DNA of 64,000 nt. It comes from Legionella saoudiensis (lineage in GTDB: Bacteria > Pseudomonadota > Gammaproteobacteria > Legionellales > Legionellaceae). The position numbers and the translations under genes are program-made. Positions 37,608-48,605 of this stretch are shown here, piece by piece; within the stretch, counting starts at the first letter, position 1, and each line of letters begins with the position of its first letter. Under the pieces are notes generated by a model. The model had not been told where the DNA came from. It searched no databases and saw only the letters and a list, made by a program, of their open reading frames with translations. Where the stretch lies: contig NZ_LN901321.1 of assembly GCF_001465875.1 (NCBI RefSeq), positions 156,689 through 220,688 of the forward strand, written 5' to 3'.

Positions 37608-38550
37608 CAAAACTGGCTTCCTCATCAATAATATAATGTGGTCGATGTTTTACTTCATCAAAGACCCGTCCTATATATTCGCCGACCACCCCTAAAGCAA
37701 AAAGTTGTAAACCACCAAAAAAGGTAATTGCGGTGACTATCGTAGCCCAACCTGGTGTTTTAATACCGAAAATTAAGGTGCTTATAATGATCCAGGCAGC
37801 ATAAAGTATTGCTAAGGTCGCAACCCCAATACCTCCAAGTGCAATTAACCGCAGTGGAAATGCGGTGAATGAGGTGATGCCCGTAATGGCCAAATCAAGT
37901 AGGGAATAAAAGTTCCACTGAGAGGAGCCTGCTTTACGTGGTTGCACCTCAAAGGGAACCGCTACTTGTTTAAAGCCTACCCAACTGTATAAGCCTTTCA
38001 TAAAACGGTTTCGTTCGGGTAATTTTTGCAAGCCATCCACTATTTTGCGGTCTAATAAACGGAAATCCCCGGCATTTGCCGGAATATTGACGCGGTTTAT
38101 TCGGGAAGTGAATTGATAAAAGGTTTTTGCACAAGTACGTTTTAGCCAGGATTCATCGGAGCGATTCTGGCGTACTGCATAAACCATATCATAGCCTTCT
38201 TCCCATTTGGCCACAAACTCACCTAATAGTTCGAGTGGGTGTTGGAAGTCCCCATCCATTAAAATTACGGCATCACCACGGGCATGATCCAATCCTGCAC
38301 TAATCGCTTTCTCCTTACCAAAATTACGGCTAAAGCGTAGATAGCGAAAAGAATATTTGGTTCTTAATTGTTGAATAATTGCTTGAGTATTATCTTGGCT
38401 GCCATCATCAACAAGCACTATTTCATAAGTATACGTAAGTTGCTTGAGGGTGGCATCGAGTGCGGCAATAAACTCGGCAATAATGGTTTCTTCATTATAA
38501 ACCGGAACAACGCAAGAGATTAGTTTAGTTCGAATTAGTGAATTGGGCAT
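37591..38550 (-). CDS. GtrB/DPM1-type family 2 glycosyltransferase
   Basis: Inner-membrane glycosyltransferase that loads a sugar from a nucleotide donor onto a polyprenyl phosphate. ATG 38550 is preferred because it gives a 319-residue protein starting just before the GT2 fold; a longer frame to a TTG at 38661 exists. Motifs: SCVVPVYNEETII, EIVLVDDGSQDNTQ, FSRNFGKEKAISAGL, AVILMDGDFQHP, then R-N-R-F-M-KGLYSWVG and two C-terminal transmembrane helices (LRLIALGGIGVATLAILYAA; FFGGLQLFALGVVGEYIG). Coupled to the GtrA-like flippase, suggesting glycan or O-antigen side-chain modification; no third, serotype-specific transferase is present. Confidence 0.9.
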   Translation of the reverse strand: MPNSLIRTKLISCVVPVYNEETIIAEFIAALDATLKQLTYTYEIVLVDDGSQDNTQAIIQQLRTKYSFRYLRFSRNFGKEKAISAGLDHARGDAVILMDGDFQHPLELLGEFVAKWEEGYDMVYAVRQNRSDESWLKRTCAKTFYQFTSRINRVNIPANAGDFRLLDRKIVDGLQKLPERNRFMKGLYSWVGFKQVAVPFEVQPRKAGSSQWNFYSLLDLAITGITSFTAFPLRLIALGGIGVATLAILYAAWIIISTLIFGIKTPGWATIVTAITFFGGLQLFALGVVGEYIGRVFDEVKHRPHYIIDEEASFDESAT

Positions 38551-38739
38551 GGCGTTGAGAGCTTCTAATACTTCATTTACTTGGGAGCCTATTTTAACCT
38601 GAATCTGTGGTTCTCGTAAGTAAATTTGTAATTTTACTCTGTAATTTATTAATAAGAGCAAAAAGAATAATATTAGATATATTAATGATCACATTTTTAA
38701 CGTAAAATCGCGCCTATTCTGAGCTTCGGTAGACAAAGA

Positions 38740-40530
38740 ATGCCTTTTATTGATCTAAGTTTATTAGCTAATCAGCAAACAACCCCATTTTTCTTAGATA
38801 AAAAGATCGCAAAATTTTTGTATGAAAGCAATAAAACTAAATTGTTGCCCCCAGTTTCTTTATCAATAAAAATTGCTAAAGATGAGTTCGTATTTAGCCA
38901 TCAATTGGTTAAATCTGCAGCTAATCAATGGCATATTTTAGAGCCAGAGCCCGTAGGTCAAGGCGAGTTTGGCGTGTCTTATAAGTCAAAATATAAAATT
39001 ACTCTAACGAAAACGAAACATGATTATCAGGCAGAGGTTACTGCAACGAATGATATTGCGAAAATACAACACGTTGGTTCGCGCTCCATTACCCATGACG
39101 AGCTAGTGAAAAGTACACTGTATGAAGCTCATTTTCAACGACAGCAGCACGTCCGAGTAAGCTCTGTTATCGATACGAAGCAGGAAGTAATTACCGTGGT
39201 TGAAGATTGTGGTCCTAGCCTTGATAAATTATTACCTTTTAAACCGGAAGATGCGCTTTTCCCTTTTATGATGCGCGTGGAGGTTGCCTTACGTATTACC
39301 AATGAAATGTCCATTCTTCAGCAACGGGGAATAGTGCATCGTGATCTTAAGCCGGCAAATATTTGTTATAAAGAAATTCCTGAAGATACTCAGCGCCGTA
39401 TTCCCGCAGGGCAATTTCAAATTATTTTTATTGATTTTGGTTTGGCGAAAAAACTAGAAAATCGCAGTGCTCTTGTTGTAGGAACTCTAGGTTATATGGC
39501 TCCTGAGGTACTTGCTGGCGCAGAGTATAGTTATGCGTCGGATATGTATTCTTTGGCAGGAGTTCTTGCGGAAGTTTTTGGTTGTAAGAACACTCTTCGT
39601 AATAAGGAAGCATATTCACTCTCCCAACTTATTGTTAATGCACCCTATAATTTAGATGACATATTTTCTGATTATGATGTTTCGGGTGTGGATCCATTTT
39701 TGTTAAATGACATTAAAACCTTAATTAATAAAATGCACTCCCCAAGCCCTGAGCAGCGTCCAACGATTAATGTGATCAGTAAATTTTTTAATTCACTTCG
39801 GGGCCGGATGGATGCCTATGCTAAATTTAAAGACGATTGGCTTTTATTAACGAAAGAATTCGAATGTCTTGAGAACAATTATTTGCATTTGCATTTATTA
39901 AAAGAAAAGCATAGTTTAGAACCTAATAAGGCAAGTAAGTTTAATGTCGCCTGGCCAGCAAGCAATTTATTTAATCGAGCTATAATTCGCACGAAAGAGG
40001 AAATTTATCAGTCGTTATCGCAATTGACTAAAAAGCCTAAGTCTCACTATGAATTGGCATGCCGGTTGGTCAATGAAAACCGGGTAGCTGATTTTGATGA
40101 AGAGGATTATCCCTATCCTTTCTTAGATACAGCGATTGCTAAATTGCGCGACGAAAACCAAAAATTGGAACGCGCTTTAAATTGCTTTAATCATCATGCT
40201 CAGATTTTGGGGGATGTAAACAAATTCCGAGGCAGCAATAGTTCAGGTATCGCTGATATTCTTAAGATTTTAAACTCCGATAAGTCGCCTATAGAAAAAC
40301 TATGTGAATTAAAGGAGTTAGGACGCCTAAAAACGGAAAATAGCTGGGCAAATTATTATAGTCGCTTGCACTTTTTTGGTAAGGGCCGTCATGAAAAGGT
40401 AGAAGAGCTATATCAAAAGTTGAATAAATTGACTTTGGTTCAAGATGTGCGCCAGGAGGTTTATATTGAAGAACAGCAGTTTGAGGATCTTAATAAATTT
40501 ATTAGCGATAATACCTTTACACATTCTTAA
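38740..40530 (+). CDS. Eukaryote-like Ser/Thr protein kinase, possible Dot/Icm effector
   Basis: A 596-residue protein. The kinase domain spans about residues 65-355: glycine loop G73-x-G75-x-x-G78 (VGQGEFGVSYKS), likely VAIK-type lysine K108 (DIAKIQ) and helix C glutamate E129, catalytic H200-R-D202-LKPAN207, D232-F-G234, and activation segment GTLGYMAPEVLAG with SYASDMYSLAGVL. All catalytic residues are therefore present. About 70 residues precede and 240 helical residues follow the kinase, with no match to known domains and no membrane segment. LegK-type kinases of Legionella are Dot/Icm substrates acting in host cells; this is a plausible but unproven member. Confidence 0.88.
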   Translation: MPFIDLSLLANQQTTPFFLDKKIAKFLYESNKTKLLPPVSLSIKIAKDEFVFSHQLVKSAANQWHILEPEPVGQGEFGVSYKSKYKITLTKTKHDYQAEVTATNDIAKIQHVGSRSITHDELVKSTLYEAHFQRQQHVRVSSVIDTKQEVITVVEDCGPSLDKLLPFKPEDALFPFMMRVEVALRITNEMSILQQRGIVHRDLKPANICYKEIPEDTQRRIPAGQFQIIFIDFGLAKKLENRSALVVGTLGYMAPEVLAGAEYSYASDMYSLAGVLAEVFGCKNTLRNKEAYSLSQLIVNAPYNLDDIFSDYDVSGVDPFLLNDIKTLINKMHSPSPEQRPTINVISKFFNSLRGRMDAYAKFKDDWLLLTKEFECLENNYLHLHLLKEKHSLEPNKASKFNVAWPASNLFNRAIIRTKEEIYQSLSQLTKKPKSHYELACRLVNENRVADFDEEDYPYPFLDTAIAKLRDENQKLERALNCFNHHAQILGDVNKFRGSNSSGIADILKILNSDKSPIEKLCELKELGRLKTENSWANYYSRLHFFGKGRHEKVEELYQKLNKLTLVQDVRQEVYIEEQQFEDLNKFISDNTFTHS

Positions 40531-40593
40531 TTAAAAAGACGTCATCCTAATGAAGTACGGGCGAGGGCCCCCGCTTATAAATAAAAGGGGACT

Positions 40594-41280
40594 TTAGAAG
40601 CCATACCCATAAGGATTGCGTTTTTTTCCATGCGCCCTTTTTTCAAAATGCTGATAATCCTGTAAGTCAAACCAGTCACCAGCCCAATCCCAGCCCTGTT
40701 GCGTAAAGAGTTGATATACAATATCTCCCTTAACAATTTGCCCTGGAGCGGGTTGAGTACGATCAATGTACGCTGTTCCTTCAGGCGGTAATACAATATG
40801 GCCTTTAACGTATGGATTCATTAATGGGTTAATGTCAATGGCACGACCGTAGCTATGCTGAGAATACTCTCCCGCACGCCCAGTAACTTCGCGGCAATTA
40901 AAAGCAGAAGTATTATTGGCCGCCATCGAGGCTGCATCATCACCATAAAAAGCATCCATCAGTTCCATACGCTGAATGGGGAAGTGATGCTGATAGAGCT
41001 CTTTAAAAATAGCAACGACTTCCTGTGCCAGTTCTTGATTGACAATCAGTTTTCCTGTATGTGGTTTATTATCAAACCCCCAATAGCTGAGTTGGATATA
41101 AGCTAACTGTTCCAGTGGCACAGGGCAGCCTTCATGCCAAGTATAGTGTTGCATTTGCGTTGCAATTGTTGCTGGAATGGGGGTTATTTCGCTATGAAAC
41201 ACAGAATTTTCCTCGATTGTGGAGGCAAAGACAAAGGATGTAACACTCATTGCTATAGCCAAGAGAAAATTTTTTTTCAT
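40594..41280 (-). CDS. Exported M15-family D-Ala-D-Ala carboxypeptidase-like protein
   Basis: A 228-residue protein with a signal peptide (MKKNFLLAIAMSVTSFVFAS), so periplasmic. The C-terminal half has the metal site of M15 peptidases: H-x6-D in SQHSYGRAIDINPL (about residues 142-150) and a final histidine in DLQDYQHFEKR, with GWDWAGDWFD between. These enzymes cut peptidoglycan stem peptides. The M15_4-type (VanY-like, extensin-like) branch fits best. Monocistronic; 75 bp separate it from the kdpD stop upstream on the same strand. Confidence 0.85.
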   Translation of the reverse strand: MKKNFLLAIAMSVTSFVFASTIEENSVFHSEITPIPATIATQMQHYTWHEGCPVPLEQLAYIQLSYWGFDNKPHTGKLIVNQELAQEVVAIFKELYQHHFPIQRMELMDAFYGDDAASMAANNTSAFNCREVTGRAGEYSQHSYGRAIDINPLMNPYVKGHIVLPPEGTAYIDRTQPAPGQIVKGDIVYQLFTQQGWDWAGDWFDLQDYQHFEKRAHGKKRNPYGYGF

Positions 41281-41355
41281 GATTTAATTAGCAAGCCAAT
41301 TAAAGCAAGGAGATATAAAAAGTATAGTCTAACTTTTAGCAATACAGCTGGCTGG

Positions 41356-43986
41356 CTATTTTATCGGTAATGCAAAACGAAAAACAGCTCCCTTGCTGGG
41401 AAGATTTTCCACCCAGATTGTGCCTTGATGCGCTGAAATTATTTTCTCGCAGATTGATAAGCCTAAACCTAAACCATGCTCCTCCAAAGCCTCTTTACTG
41501 CGATAGAATTTTTTAAATAATTCATCTTGCTCTGCAGCATCAATTTCCAGCCCCATGTTTTCAATACTTACAATCAGATTGATGGTTGTAATTTGCGCAG
41601 AAAGGCGAATTTGTGATTTAGGATCGGAAAATTTAATGGCATTATCGAGCAGGTGCATGAGTACTTCTTGAATGTATTGCGCATCTACATTAATTAAGGG
41701 CATATGTTCGGGTATGGTTAATTTTATGGGTCTTTTTTCAAAAAGCTCACTGGAGATTTTGAGAGCTGCTTCGATAATTTCTTCTAAAGAGCAGAGCGCT
41801 TTTTTCAGGTTAACTCCTTCGGTTTCCAGACAAATCATTTGATAGAGATTATTGTTTAAGTGATTTAATTTATTTATCTCATGGTCCATGTTGCTTTCAA
41901 TAACACTTAGCTTCGCTTTACGATTGTTTTTTAAGCCGTTTATGACATTTGTCACACTTTTGAGTGGGAAACTCAAATCATGATAAATTGATGTCAATAA
42001 GGAGATGCGGGCGCGATCTCGCTCCATTTCCAATTCTTTTTTGCGATTTTTTTCATGTAACAGATCAATTTCTAAAGCCAGTGACATTTGATTTACATAA
42101 GAATCGAGTAATCCACGTTGTTCTGGAGTAAACAACTGTTGATCTTTAGATTGCACTCTTAATACGCCAATTACTCCGGAGGCGCTGGCTAATGGCAAAT
42201 AAAGTGCCTTAGATAAAGACAGGGTATCAGTACCCATTCCTGCAGGTTGCCCCATGTCAAAAACCCATTGAGCAATGCTTTGTTCTTTTGCATCAAGCCT
42301 CATTGAAGCGGGAAAACTAACTTGGACTGCGAGTTGATTTTTTTTAGGCATCAATGCCATAACATCACTATCAAAGGTATGAGCAATATACTCTACACCA
42401 AAGTTTAGTAGCTTTTTAATGCTACGCGAACGAATAAGTTGACGACTAAACGCATATAAGGCAGTTGTTTGGTGTTGCGTAAAGCGAGAAGACTCTTCCT
42501 GATGACGAAGGAGAATGGTTAAATAGCTAATCGTTTGTGACACTACAAGCATAATTATCAGAGTAATAAAAAACTGGATGTCGCTGATTGCAAAACTGTA
42601 GCGTGGCGATATGAAAAAATAATCACACATAATAACGCTAAATAAGGAAGCAAAGAGTGCAGGGCCTCGACGTCCACATAAGGAGATGAAGGTAACACCT
42701 AGCAAGTAAATCATAATAAGATTTACCGTGTCCAGATAGGGTTCTAAGGCAAAGTTGAATAAGGTTATCAGCGGTAGAACCACGACGGCTAAGCCATAAA
42801 CTTTCCAGGGACGTTTTCGCAGAGGAGCTTTGGTTTTTGGGGATGCTGATTTTGAGTTATGCCCAGTAATAATATATATATCAATATCCCCACTTTGGCG
42901 TACAATTTCATCTGTCAAATTTCTATAAAACCAATCGCGAATACGGGTTCTGATATGTTTCCAAATCATAATTTGAGTGATGTTTTGCTCATGGGCAAAA
43001 CGTAATATTTCTTTGACAATATCAAATCCGGACAGCACGTGAGTTTGTGCACCTAACAGTTCGGCTAAACGTAAATTTTTAATTGCCTGCCCGCGTGCTC
43101 CACTATTTTTTTGTGGTATATCAATATAAACAGCGACCCATTCTGCTTGCAGGTGCGTAGCTAATTTTTTTGCCGCGCGAATTAGTTTCATCGTTTCGGG
43201 ATTAGGGCCGACGCAAACCAGTATTTTGTCTTTTATGGGCCAAATCTCTTTAACGCCCTCTCCATGTCGGTACCATAAAACATCGGAACCTACTCGTTCA
43301 GCCGTGACGCGTAATGCTAATTCGCGTAAAGCGATTAAATTACCTTTACGAAAAAAATGTTCACGGGCGAACTCTGCTTGTTGGGGAATATATATTTTCC
43401 CTTCTTGTAATCTTTTTAATAAGTCTTCCGGAGGTAGGTCAACCAACTCAATGGTATCGGCGCGTTCAATCATGGAATCGGGAACTGTCTCGATAATTGG
43501 AGCATGAATAATTTGTGCTACATCATCTTTTAAGCTTTCAATGTGTTGTATGTTTAAGGTGGTATAGACATCAATACCGCGCTCTAAAAGCTCTTTAATG
43601 TCTTGCCAGCGTTTGGCATGGCGTAACCCAGGAGTATTAGTGTGAGCCAACTCATCTACTAAAATTAACCCAGGATGACGTTGGAGGGCCGCATCAAGAT
43701 CAAATTCGTCATAAGTTTTCTCGCGATAAGGTACAGGTTTGCGCGGGATAATCTCAAAATTATGCAGAAAACTTTCTATTTCTTCTCGCCCATGGGATTC
43801 GGCAATTCCAATAACTACATCAAGCCCTTGCTGTTTTTTTTCATAGGCATCATGGAGCATCTCATGGGTTTTTCCAACACCAGGTGAGGCGCCTAAATAA
43901 ATTTTGAGTTTTCCATGATGTTCTTGACGTTCTTCTTCCGTTATTCGCTGTAATAAATGATCCGGGTTAGGGCGACTTTGGGGCAT
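41356..43986 (-). CDS. kdpD: Potassium sensor histidine kinase KdpD, without KdpE
   Basis: Membrane sensor kinase for potassium limitation. 876 residues in standard order: KdpD domain with Walker A GASPGVGKT (32-40), USP-like domain (about 250-370), four short transmembrane helices (about 400-500), GAF-like region, dimerisation and HATPase domains. The phospho-accepting motif is SIYHDLSFPLKS instead of the usual SHDLRTPL, and the G1 region reads SIENMGLEID rather than DNGPGI, while the N box (LLDNAIKFS) and G2 (GLGLGLSI) are intact. Overlaps kdpC by 20 nt. No response-regulator gene follows, so signalling must use a distant KdpE or another partner. Confidence 0.95.
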   Translation of the reverse strand: MPQSRPNPDHLLQRITEEERQEHHGKLKIYLGASPGVGKTHEMLHDAYEKKQQGLDVVIGIAESHGREEIESFLHNFEIIPRKPVPYREKTYDEFDLDAALQRHPGLILVDELAHTNTPGLRHAKRWQDIKELLERGIDVYTTLNIQHIESLKDDVAQIIHAPIIETVPDSMIERADTIELVDLPPEDLLKRLQEGKIYIPQQAEFAREHFFRKGNLIALRELALRVTAERVGSDVLWYRHGEGVKEIWPIKDKILVCVGPNPETMKLIRAAKKLATHLQAEWVAVYIDIPQKNSGARGQAIKNLRLAELLGAQTHVLSGFDIVKEILRFAHEQNITQIMIWKHIRTRIRDWFYRNLTDEIVRQSGDIDIYIITGHNSKSASPKTKAPLRKRPWKVYGLAVVVLPLITLFNFALEPYLDTVNLIMIYLLGVTFISLCGRRGPALFASLFSVIMCDYFFISPRYSFAISDIQFFITLIIMLVVSQTISYLTILLRHQEESSRFTQHQTTALYAFSRQLIRSRSIKKLLNFGVEYIAHTFDSDVMALMPKKNQLAVQVSFPASMRLDAKEQSIAQWVFDMGQPAGMGTDTLSLSKALYLPLASASGVIGVLRVQSKDQQLFTPEQRGLLDSYVNQMSLALEIDLLHEKNRKKELEMERDRARISLLTSIYHDLSFPLKSVTNVINGLKNNRKAKLSVIESNMDHEINKLNHLNNNLYQMICLETEGVNLKKALCSLEEIIEAALKISSELFEKRPIKLTIPEHMPLINVDAQYIQEVLMHLLDNAIKFSDPKSQIRLSAQITTINLIVSIENMGLEIDAAEQDELFKKFYRSKEALEEHGLGLGLSICEKIISAHQGTIWVENLPSKGAVFRFALPIK

Positions 43987-44575
43987 TACTGCTCCTTAAA
44001 TTATCTAAGGCAATATTTAACTCCAAAACATTCACACGCGGCTCGCCTAAGATTCGCCATGTTCTTAATTTGCTGTATTGTTCCACTAATTGATAGACAT
44101 CTGCTTCAGGAAGCTTACGTATTTTGGCAATTCGTGGCACTTGGTAATTGGCAGCATAGGGGCTAATCTCGGGGTCAAGACCACTACCTGAGGCGGTCAC
44201 TAAATCAATAGGTACTGCTTGCTCATTTTGTGGATCCACTTGCTTTAAGTGCATCATCCTTTCTTTTACTATAGACAAAAAATTAGGATTTGAAGAACTG
44301 AGGTTGGATCCAGAGGATGCCGCGCCATTATAGGCATATGGTGCTGTGGCAGAAGGGCGACCCCAAAAATAACGTGCATCGGAGAATGGTTGTCCTATTA
44401 GTTTTGAGCCAACAAATTGATTATTTTGTTTTATTAAGCTGCCATTGGCTTTCCAAGGGAAAAAAATCTGGGCTAGTCCTGTTACGGTGAGTGGATAAAT
44501 AAAGCCTGTTAAAATGCTGAGTAAAATAAGCAGTATCAATGCGGTTTTCATTTGATTTATTGCTTCTTTTAACAT
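43967..44575 (-). CDS. kdpC: Potassium-transporting ATPase subunit KdpC
   Basis: Periplasm-facing, single-helix subunit of the KdpFABC pump. 202 residues with the N-terminal membrane helix (LILLILLSILTGFIYPLTVTGLA) and family motifs GSKLIGQPFSDARYFWGRPSA, SNLSSSNPNF, DLVTASGSGLDPEISPYAA and RTWRILGEPRVNVLELN. Lies 15 bp after kdpB and overlaps kdpD. Confidence 0.97.
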   Translation of the reverse strand: MLKEAINQMKTALILLILLSILTGFIYPLTVTGLAQIFFPWKANGSLIKQNNQFVGSKLIGQPFSDARYFWGRPSATAPYAYNGAASSGSNLSSSNPNFLSIVKERMMHLKQVDPQNEQAVPIDLVTASGSGLDPEISPYAANYQVPRIAKIRKLPEADVYQLVEQYSKLRTWRILGEPRVNVLELNIALDNLRSSNAPKSP

Positions 44576-44590
44576 GGCGAGTCCTTAATA

Positions 44591-46678
44591 TTAAATTGGG
44601 CTTAGGTGTATTGCCTTTAGTGCCGTTAAAATCAAGTCGATGAGTTTTATGCCGATAAAAGGAACAATTAATCCACCTAAGCCATACACTAAAACATTAT
44701 TGCGTAAGAGCTTGGCTGCTTCTACATGGCGATATTTCACTCCCCGTAAGGCTAGAGGGATTAGAAAGATAATAATGAGGGCATTAAAAATCACTGCAGA
44801 CAATATGGCGCTTTCAGGAGTGCTAAGCTGCATAATATTTAGATTATTTAAGGTAGGGTAGGTGCTAGCAAATGCGGCCGGTAAGATAGCAAAATATTTA
44901 GCGACATCATTGGCAATACTAAATGTAGTTAGCGAGCCACGAGTCATTAACAATTGTTTGCCAATTTCTACGACCTCGATTAACTTTGTGGGATTAGAAT
45001 CTAAATCAATTAAGTTTCCTGCTTCTTTGGCGGCTTGCGTACCTGAATTCATCGCTACGGCAACATCTGCCTGAGCTAAGGCAGGAGCATCATTGGTGCC
45101 ATCTCCAGCCATGGCAACCAAATGACCTTCTGTTTGCAATTGGCGAATCAGTTTAAGCTTTTCTTCTGGTTTGGCATTCGCTAAAAAGTCATCGATACCC
45201 GCTTCTGCTGCAATGGCTGCGGCGGTTAAGGGATTATCTCCGGTAACCATAATGGTTTTAATACCCATACGGCGTAATTCGGCAAAGCGTTCCCGAATGC
45301 CTCCTTTGATAATATCTTTAAGATGAATAATGCCTAAAACTTGTTTATTTTCCAGAACGACTAAAGGAGTTCCTCCCTGACGGGAAACCTGCTCAACAAT
45401 TTGATGTGCTTCCTGAGGGAAATTGCCATTAATTTCTTGCAAATACCATTCAATTGCTTGGGTGGCTCCTTTCCTAATTTGTCTTCCTGGCAAATTAGCA
45501 CCGCTCATCCGGGTTTCGGCGGTAAAAGGGATAAAACTTGCTTTTAACTCGCTAATATCACGTCCACGCAAGCCATATTGTTCTTTAGCTAAAATAACAA
45601 TACTTCGCCCCTCAGGGGTTTCATCCGCCAGTGAAGACAGTTGCGCTGCATCAGCGAGTGTTTCCAGGGTAATGCCTTCCAGAGGAATAAACTCAATGGC
45701 TTCGCGATTACCTAAGGTCACTGTACCGGTTTTATCGAGCAGTAATATGTCCACATCGCCTGCAGCTTCTACCGCGCGTCCGGACATGGCAATAATATTG
45801 GCTTGAATCATGCGATCCATGCCGGCAATACCAATGGCTGAGAGTAAGCCGCCGATGGTGGTTGGCGCAAGACAAATAAAAAGAGCGGCTAAAACGGTGA
45901 TACTGATTACTTTACCAGAGCCCGCGCTGGTAACGCTGTAAATAGAAAAAGGAAGAAGCGTGGCACAAACCAAAAGAAATACAATCGTTAACGCTGCAAG
46001 CAAAATGGTGAGCGCTAATTCATTAGGTGTTTTTTGTCGTTGTGCTCCTTCAACCAGGGAAATCATTTGATCTAAAAATGTTTCCCCCGGATTGGAGGTA
46101 ATGCGAATAACTAGCCAATCAGAAATTACCTGGGTACCTCCGGTAACGGCGCTACGGTCGCCACCACTTTCACGAATTACTGGCGCACTTTCACCAGTAA
46201 TAGCACTTTCGTTGACCGAGGCAATTCCTTCAATCACTTCCCCGTCGCTGGGAATAAAATCGCCAGCTTCTACTAATACAATATCGCCAGCCCGTAAACA
46301 GCCTGAGCGGACATGGGTAATGGCTGCATCTTTTTTAGGCTTTGCTAATTTTTTTGCCTGAATTTCATGGCGAGCTTTTCTTAATGCTTCGGCTTGAGCT
46401 TTTCCACGTCCTTCCGCCATACTTTCTGCAAAATTAGCAAAAAGTAGGGTAAACCACAGCCATAAAGTGATTGTTAATATAAAACTAGGAGCCGCCTCCC
46501 CTTGACCCCACCATGATTGAATAAATAAGGCAGTCGTTAATAGTGAGGCGATATAAACCGTAAACATAATAGGGTTACGGATCTGGTATTGGGGGGTTAA
46601 TTTTAAAAATGAAGCACGTATGGCGAGCTTTACAATATCACTACCCCAAAAGGAGAAACGATGCATTTTAAGATCCAT
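44591..46678 (-). CDS. kdpB: Potassium-transporting ATPase subunit KdpB
   Basis: P-type ATPase subunit that hydrolyses ATP to drive potassium uptake through KdpA. 695 residues. The phosphorylated aspartate is in [13 protein letters not shown], actuator motif is [10 protein letters not shown] (its serine is the inhibitory phosphorylation site in E. coli), P-domain motifs [13 protein letters not shown] and [17 protein letters not shown]. The start ATG at 46678 has GGGGA 4 nt upstream; it overlaps kdpA by 11 nt. Confidence 0.98.
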   Translation of the reverse strand: MDLKMHRFSFWGSDIVKLAIRASFLKLTPQYQIRNPIMFTVYIASLLTTALFIQSWWGQGEAAPSFILTITLWLWFTLLFANFAESMAEGRGKAQAEALRKARHEIQAKKLAKPKKDAAITHVRSGCLRAGDIVLVEAGDFIPSDGEVIEGIASVNESAITGESAPVIRESGGDRSAVTGGTQVISDWLVIRITSNPGETFLDQMISLVEGAQRQKTPNELALTILLAALTIVFLLVCATLLPFSIYSVTSAGSGKVISITVLAALFICLAPTTIGGLLSAIGIAGMDRMIQANIIAMSGRAVEAAGDVDILLLDKTGTVTLGNREAIEFIPLEGITLETLADAAQLSSLADETPEGRSIVILAKEQYGLRGRDISELKASFIPFTAETRMSGANLPGRQIRKGATQAIEWYLQEINGNFPQEAHQIVEQVSRQGGTPLVVLENKQVLGIIHLKDIIKGGIRERFAELRRMGIKTIMVTGDNPLTAAAIAAEAGIDDFLANAKPEEKLKLIRQLQTEGHLVAMAGDGTNDAPALAQADVAVAMNSGTQAAKEAGNLIDLDSNPTKLIEVVEIGKQLLMTRGSLTTFSIANDVAKYFAILPAAFASTYPTLNNLNIMQLSTPESAILSAVIFNALIIIFLIPLALRGVKYRHVEAAKLLRNNVLVYGLGGLIVPFIGIKLIDLILTALKAIHLSPI

Positions 46679-48488
46679 AATGTCCCCATAAGGTTAAATG
46701 CTCCACAATTGGCCCCAGTGCTAAGGCCGGCAAAAATGAAAGGGCGCCTACCAGAAAAATGATGCAAATAAGCAGAATAATAAACAGTGGGGTATGGGTG
46801 GCCAAGGTCCCTGTGCTTTGAGGAATTATCTTTTTTTGCGCTAGAGAGCCAGCAAGTGCGATCGTAGGTATGGCAATCCAGTAACGCGAAATCAACATGA
46901 TGAGACTACCCAGTAAATTATAGAACGGAGTATTGGTATTAAGCCCTGCAAAAGCGCTGCCATTATTATTGCCCATAGAGGTGAATGCATAAAGAATCTC
47001 GGTAAAGCCATGCATTCCGGGGTTGGCAATAGCGCTTAATCCGCTTGGAGTTACGACCGCGATTGCAGTTGAGATAAGAACAATAAGCGGCATAAGTAGC
47101 ACAGAAATGGATGCCATCTTCATTTCATAGGGTTCAATCTTTTTGCCTAAATATTCTGGGGTACGGCCAACCATTAAACCGGCGATAAATACCGTAAGAA
47201 TGACAAACATCAACATGCTATATAAACCTGATCCGGTTCCACCAAAGATTGCCTCGTTTAAATGCATCATCCATAGGGGGATTAATCCGCCTAGAGGTGT
47301 GTAGGAGTCAAGCATCGAATTGACCGCGCCATTAGATGAGGCGGTAGAGCTTATGCTCCACAGAACCGAGCTTGTGATGCCAAAACGAGTTTCTTTACCT
47401 TCCATATTTCCACCAGGATAGCTACGCGCAACTGCATTTGGGCTGATACTCAAGGAGGTTAAGGCAGGATTTCCTTGTTGTTCTGCCATGATGCCTAAGA
47501 AGGTAAAGGGGATAAAAATAATAAACATGGCAGCAAGAATAGCCCAACCTTGGCGTTTGTCCTGCACTATTTCGCCGAAGGTATAACAAAGAGCTGCAGG
47601 AATTAATAGCAGCGCCAGCATTTCTAAAAAATTACTTAGAGGAGTAGGATTTTCAAAAGGATGAGCGGAGTTAACATTAAAAAAGCCACCACCATTGCTG
47701 CCTAATTGTTTAATAGCAATTTGTGAGGCAACTGGCCCCATGGGGATGGTCTGTTCCGTTAGAGGTTTTGTTGCGGTTTGGATATTATTATTTTTGTCTT
47801 TAAGGGGGTGTCCTGATGCATCGATAAGGGGTTGCTGATAACTGCTGGTTTGCACCAGGTGGATGGTTTGATTGGGTTTAACGTTTTGAATGACGCCTTG
47901 GGAGATCAATATTAAAGCAAAGATAAAGGATAAGGGCAGGAGAATATAGAGGATGCTTCGCACCATATCCACCCAAAAATTACCTAAGTTCGTGCTTTCA
48001 TGCTGGGAAATACCTCGGCTTAGAGCAACCAATATGGACATACCTGTTGCTGCAGAAAGAAAGTTTTGGGTGGTGAGTGCGAACATTTGTGTAAAATAGC
48101 TCATGGTGGTTTCACCGCTGTATGCTTGCCAATTGGTATTAGTAGCAAAACTTACTGCGGTATTTAAGGCTAAATCAGGAGAGGGAGCGACAAGTTGCTG
48201 CGGGTTTAAGGGCAGATAAATTTGCAGCCGTTGAATGAGATAAACCGCAAGTATGCCAAAGAGATTAAAGCTAAGCATGGCAGTTAAATAACATTTCCAA
48301 TCCATTGCTTGATTCGTTTTAATGCGGCAGGCTCGGTAAATGAATAGCTCAAATCGATTGCCAAAGCGATTTAACCAAAAATGTTTTCCCTCATAGACTT
48401 TTGCCATGTACCAGCCTAGTGGTTTGACCAGGGCTAATAGGACTAAAAGAAAAACGAGGGTCTGTAATAAACCTATCAATGTAATCAT
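46668..48488 (-). CDS. kdpA: Potassium-transporting ATPase subunit KdpA
   Basis: Channel-like potassium-binding subunit of KdpFABC, ten membrane helices. 606 residues, slightly longer than the E. coli protein (557). Selectivity loops are visible: [56 protein letters not shown] and [21 protein letters not shown] lies 5 nt before the ATG. 30 bp after kdpF. Confidence 0.98.
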   Translation of the reverse strand: MITLIGLLQTLVFLLVLLALVKPLGWYMAKVYEGKHFWLNRFGNRFELFIYRACRIKTNQAMDWKCYLTAMLSFNLFGILAVYLIQRLQIYLPLNPQQLVAPSPDLALNTAVSFATNTNWQAYSGETTMSYFTQMFALTTQNFLSAATGMSILVALSRGISQHESTNLGNFWVDMVRSILYILLPLSFIFALILISQGVIQNVKPNQTIHLVQTSSYQQPLIDASGHPLKDKNNNIQTATKPLTEQTIPMGPVASQIAIKQLGSNGGGFFNVNSAHPFENPTPLSNFLEMLALLLIPAALCYTFGEIVQDKRQGWAILAAMFIIFIPFTFLGIMAEQQGNPALTSLSISPNAVARSYPGGNMEGKETRFGITSSVLWSISSTASSNGAVNSMLDSYTPLGGLIPLWMMHLNEAIFGGTGSGLYSMLMFVILTVFIAGLMVGRTPEYLGKKIEPYEMKMASISVLLMPLIVLISTAIAVVTPSGLSAIANPGMHGFTEILYAFTSMGNNNGSAFAGLNTNTPFYNLLGSLIMLISRYWIAIPTIALAGSLAQKKIIPQSTGTLATHTPLFIILLICIIFLVGALSFLPALALGPIVEHLTLWGHYGS

Positions 48489-48518
48489 AGAATCCTTTCT
48501 AAGAGCTATTTATGCGAT

Positions 48519-48605
48519 TTAAAAAAACTCTGGCTTAAATAAAACTAGCAATAGATAGGCCAGTAAGACAACTGCGATTATCCCTGCAATTAAGTAGGTA
48601 ATCAT
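48519..48605 (-). CDS. kdpF: Potassium-transporting ATPase small subunit KdpF
   Basis: A 28-residue single-helix peptide (MITYLIAGIIAVVLLAYLLL then VLFKPEFF), which stabilises the KdpABC complex. Too short for routine ORF calling. Position directly before kdpA and the KPE.F end fit KdpF. Its ATG overlaps the stop of the small ORF upstream (ATGA). Confidence 0.9.
   Translation of the reverse strand: MITYLIAGIIAVVLLAYLLLVLFKPEFF

Noticed and set aside
45423-46361. Plus-strand frames inside kdpB as a possible missing kdpE
   Set aside because: They lack response-regulator motifs (acidic pocket, DNA-binding helix) and are shadows of kdpB codons.
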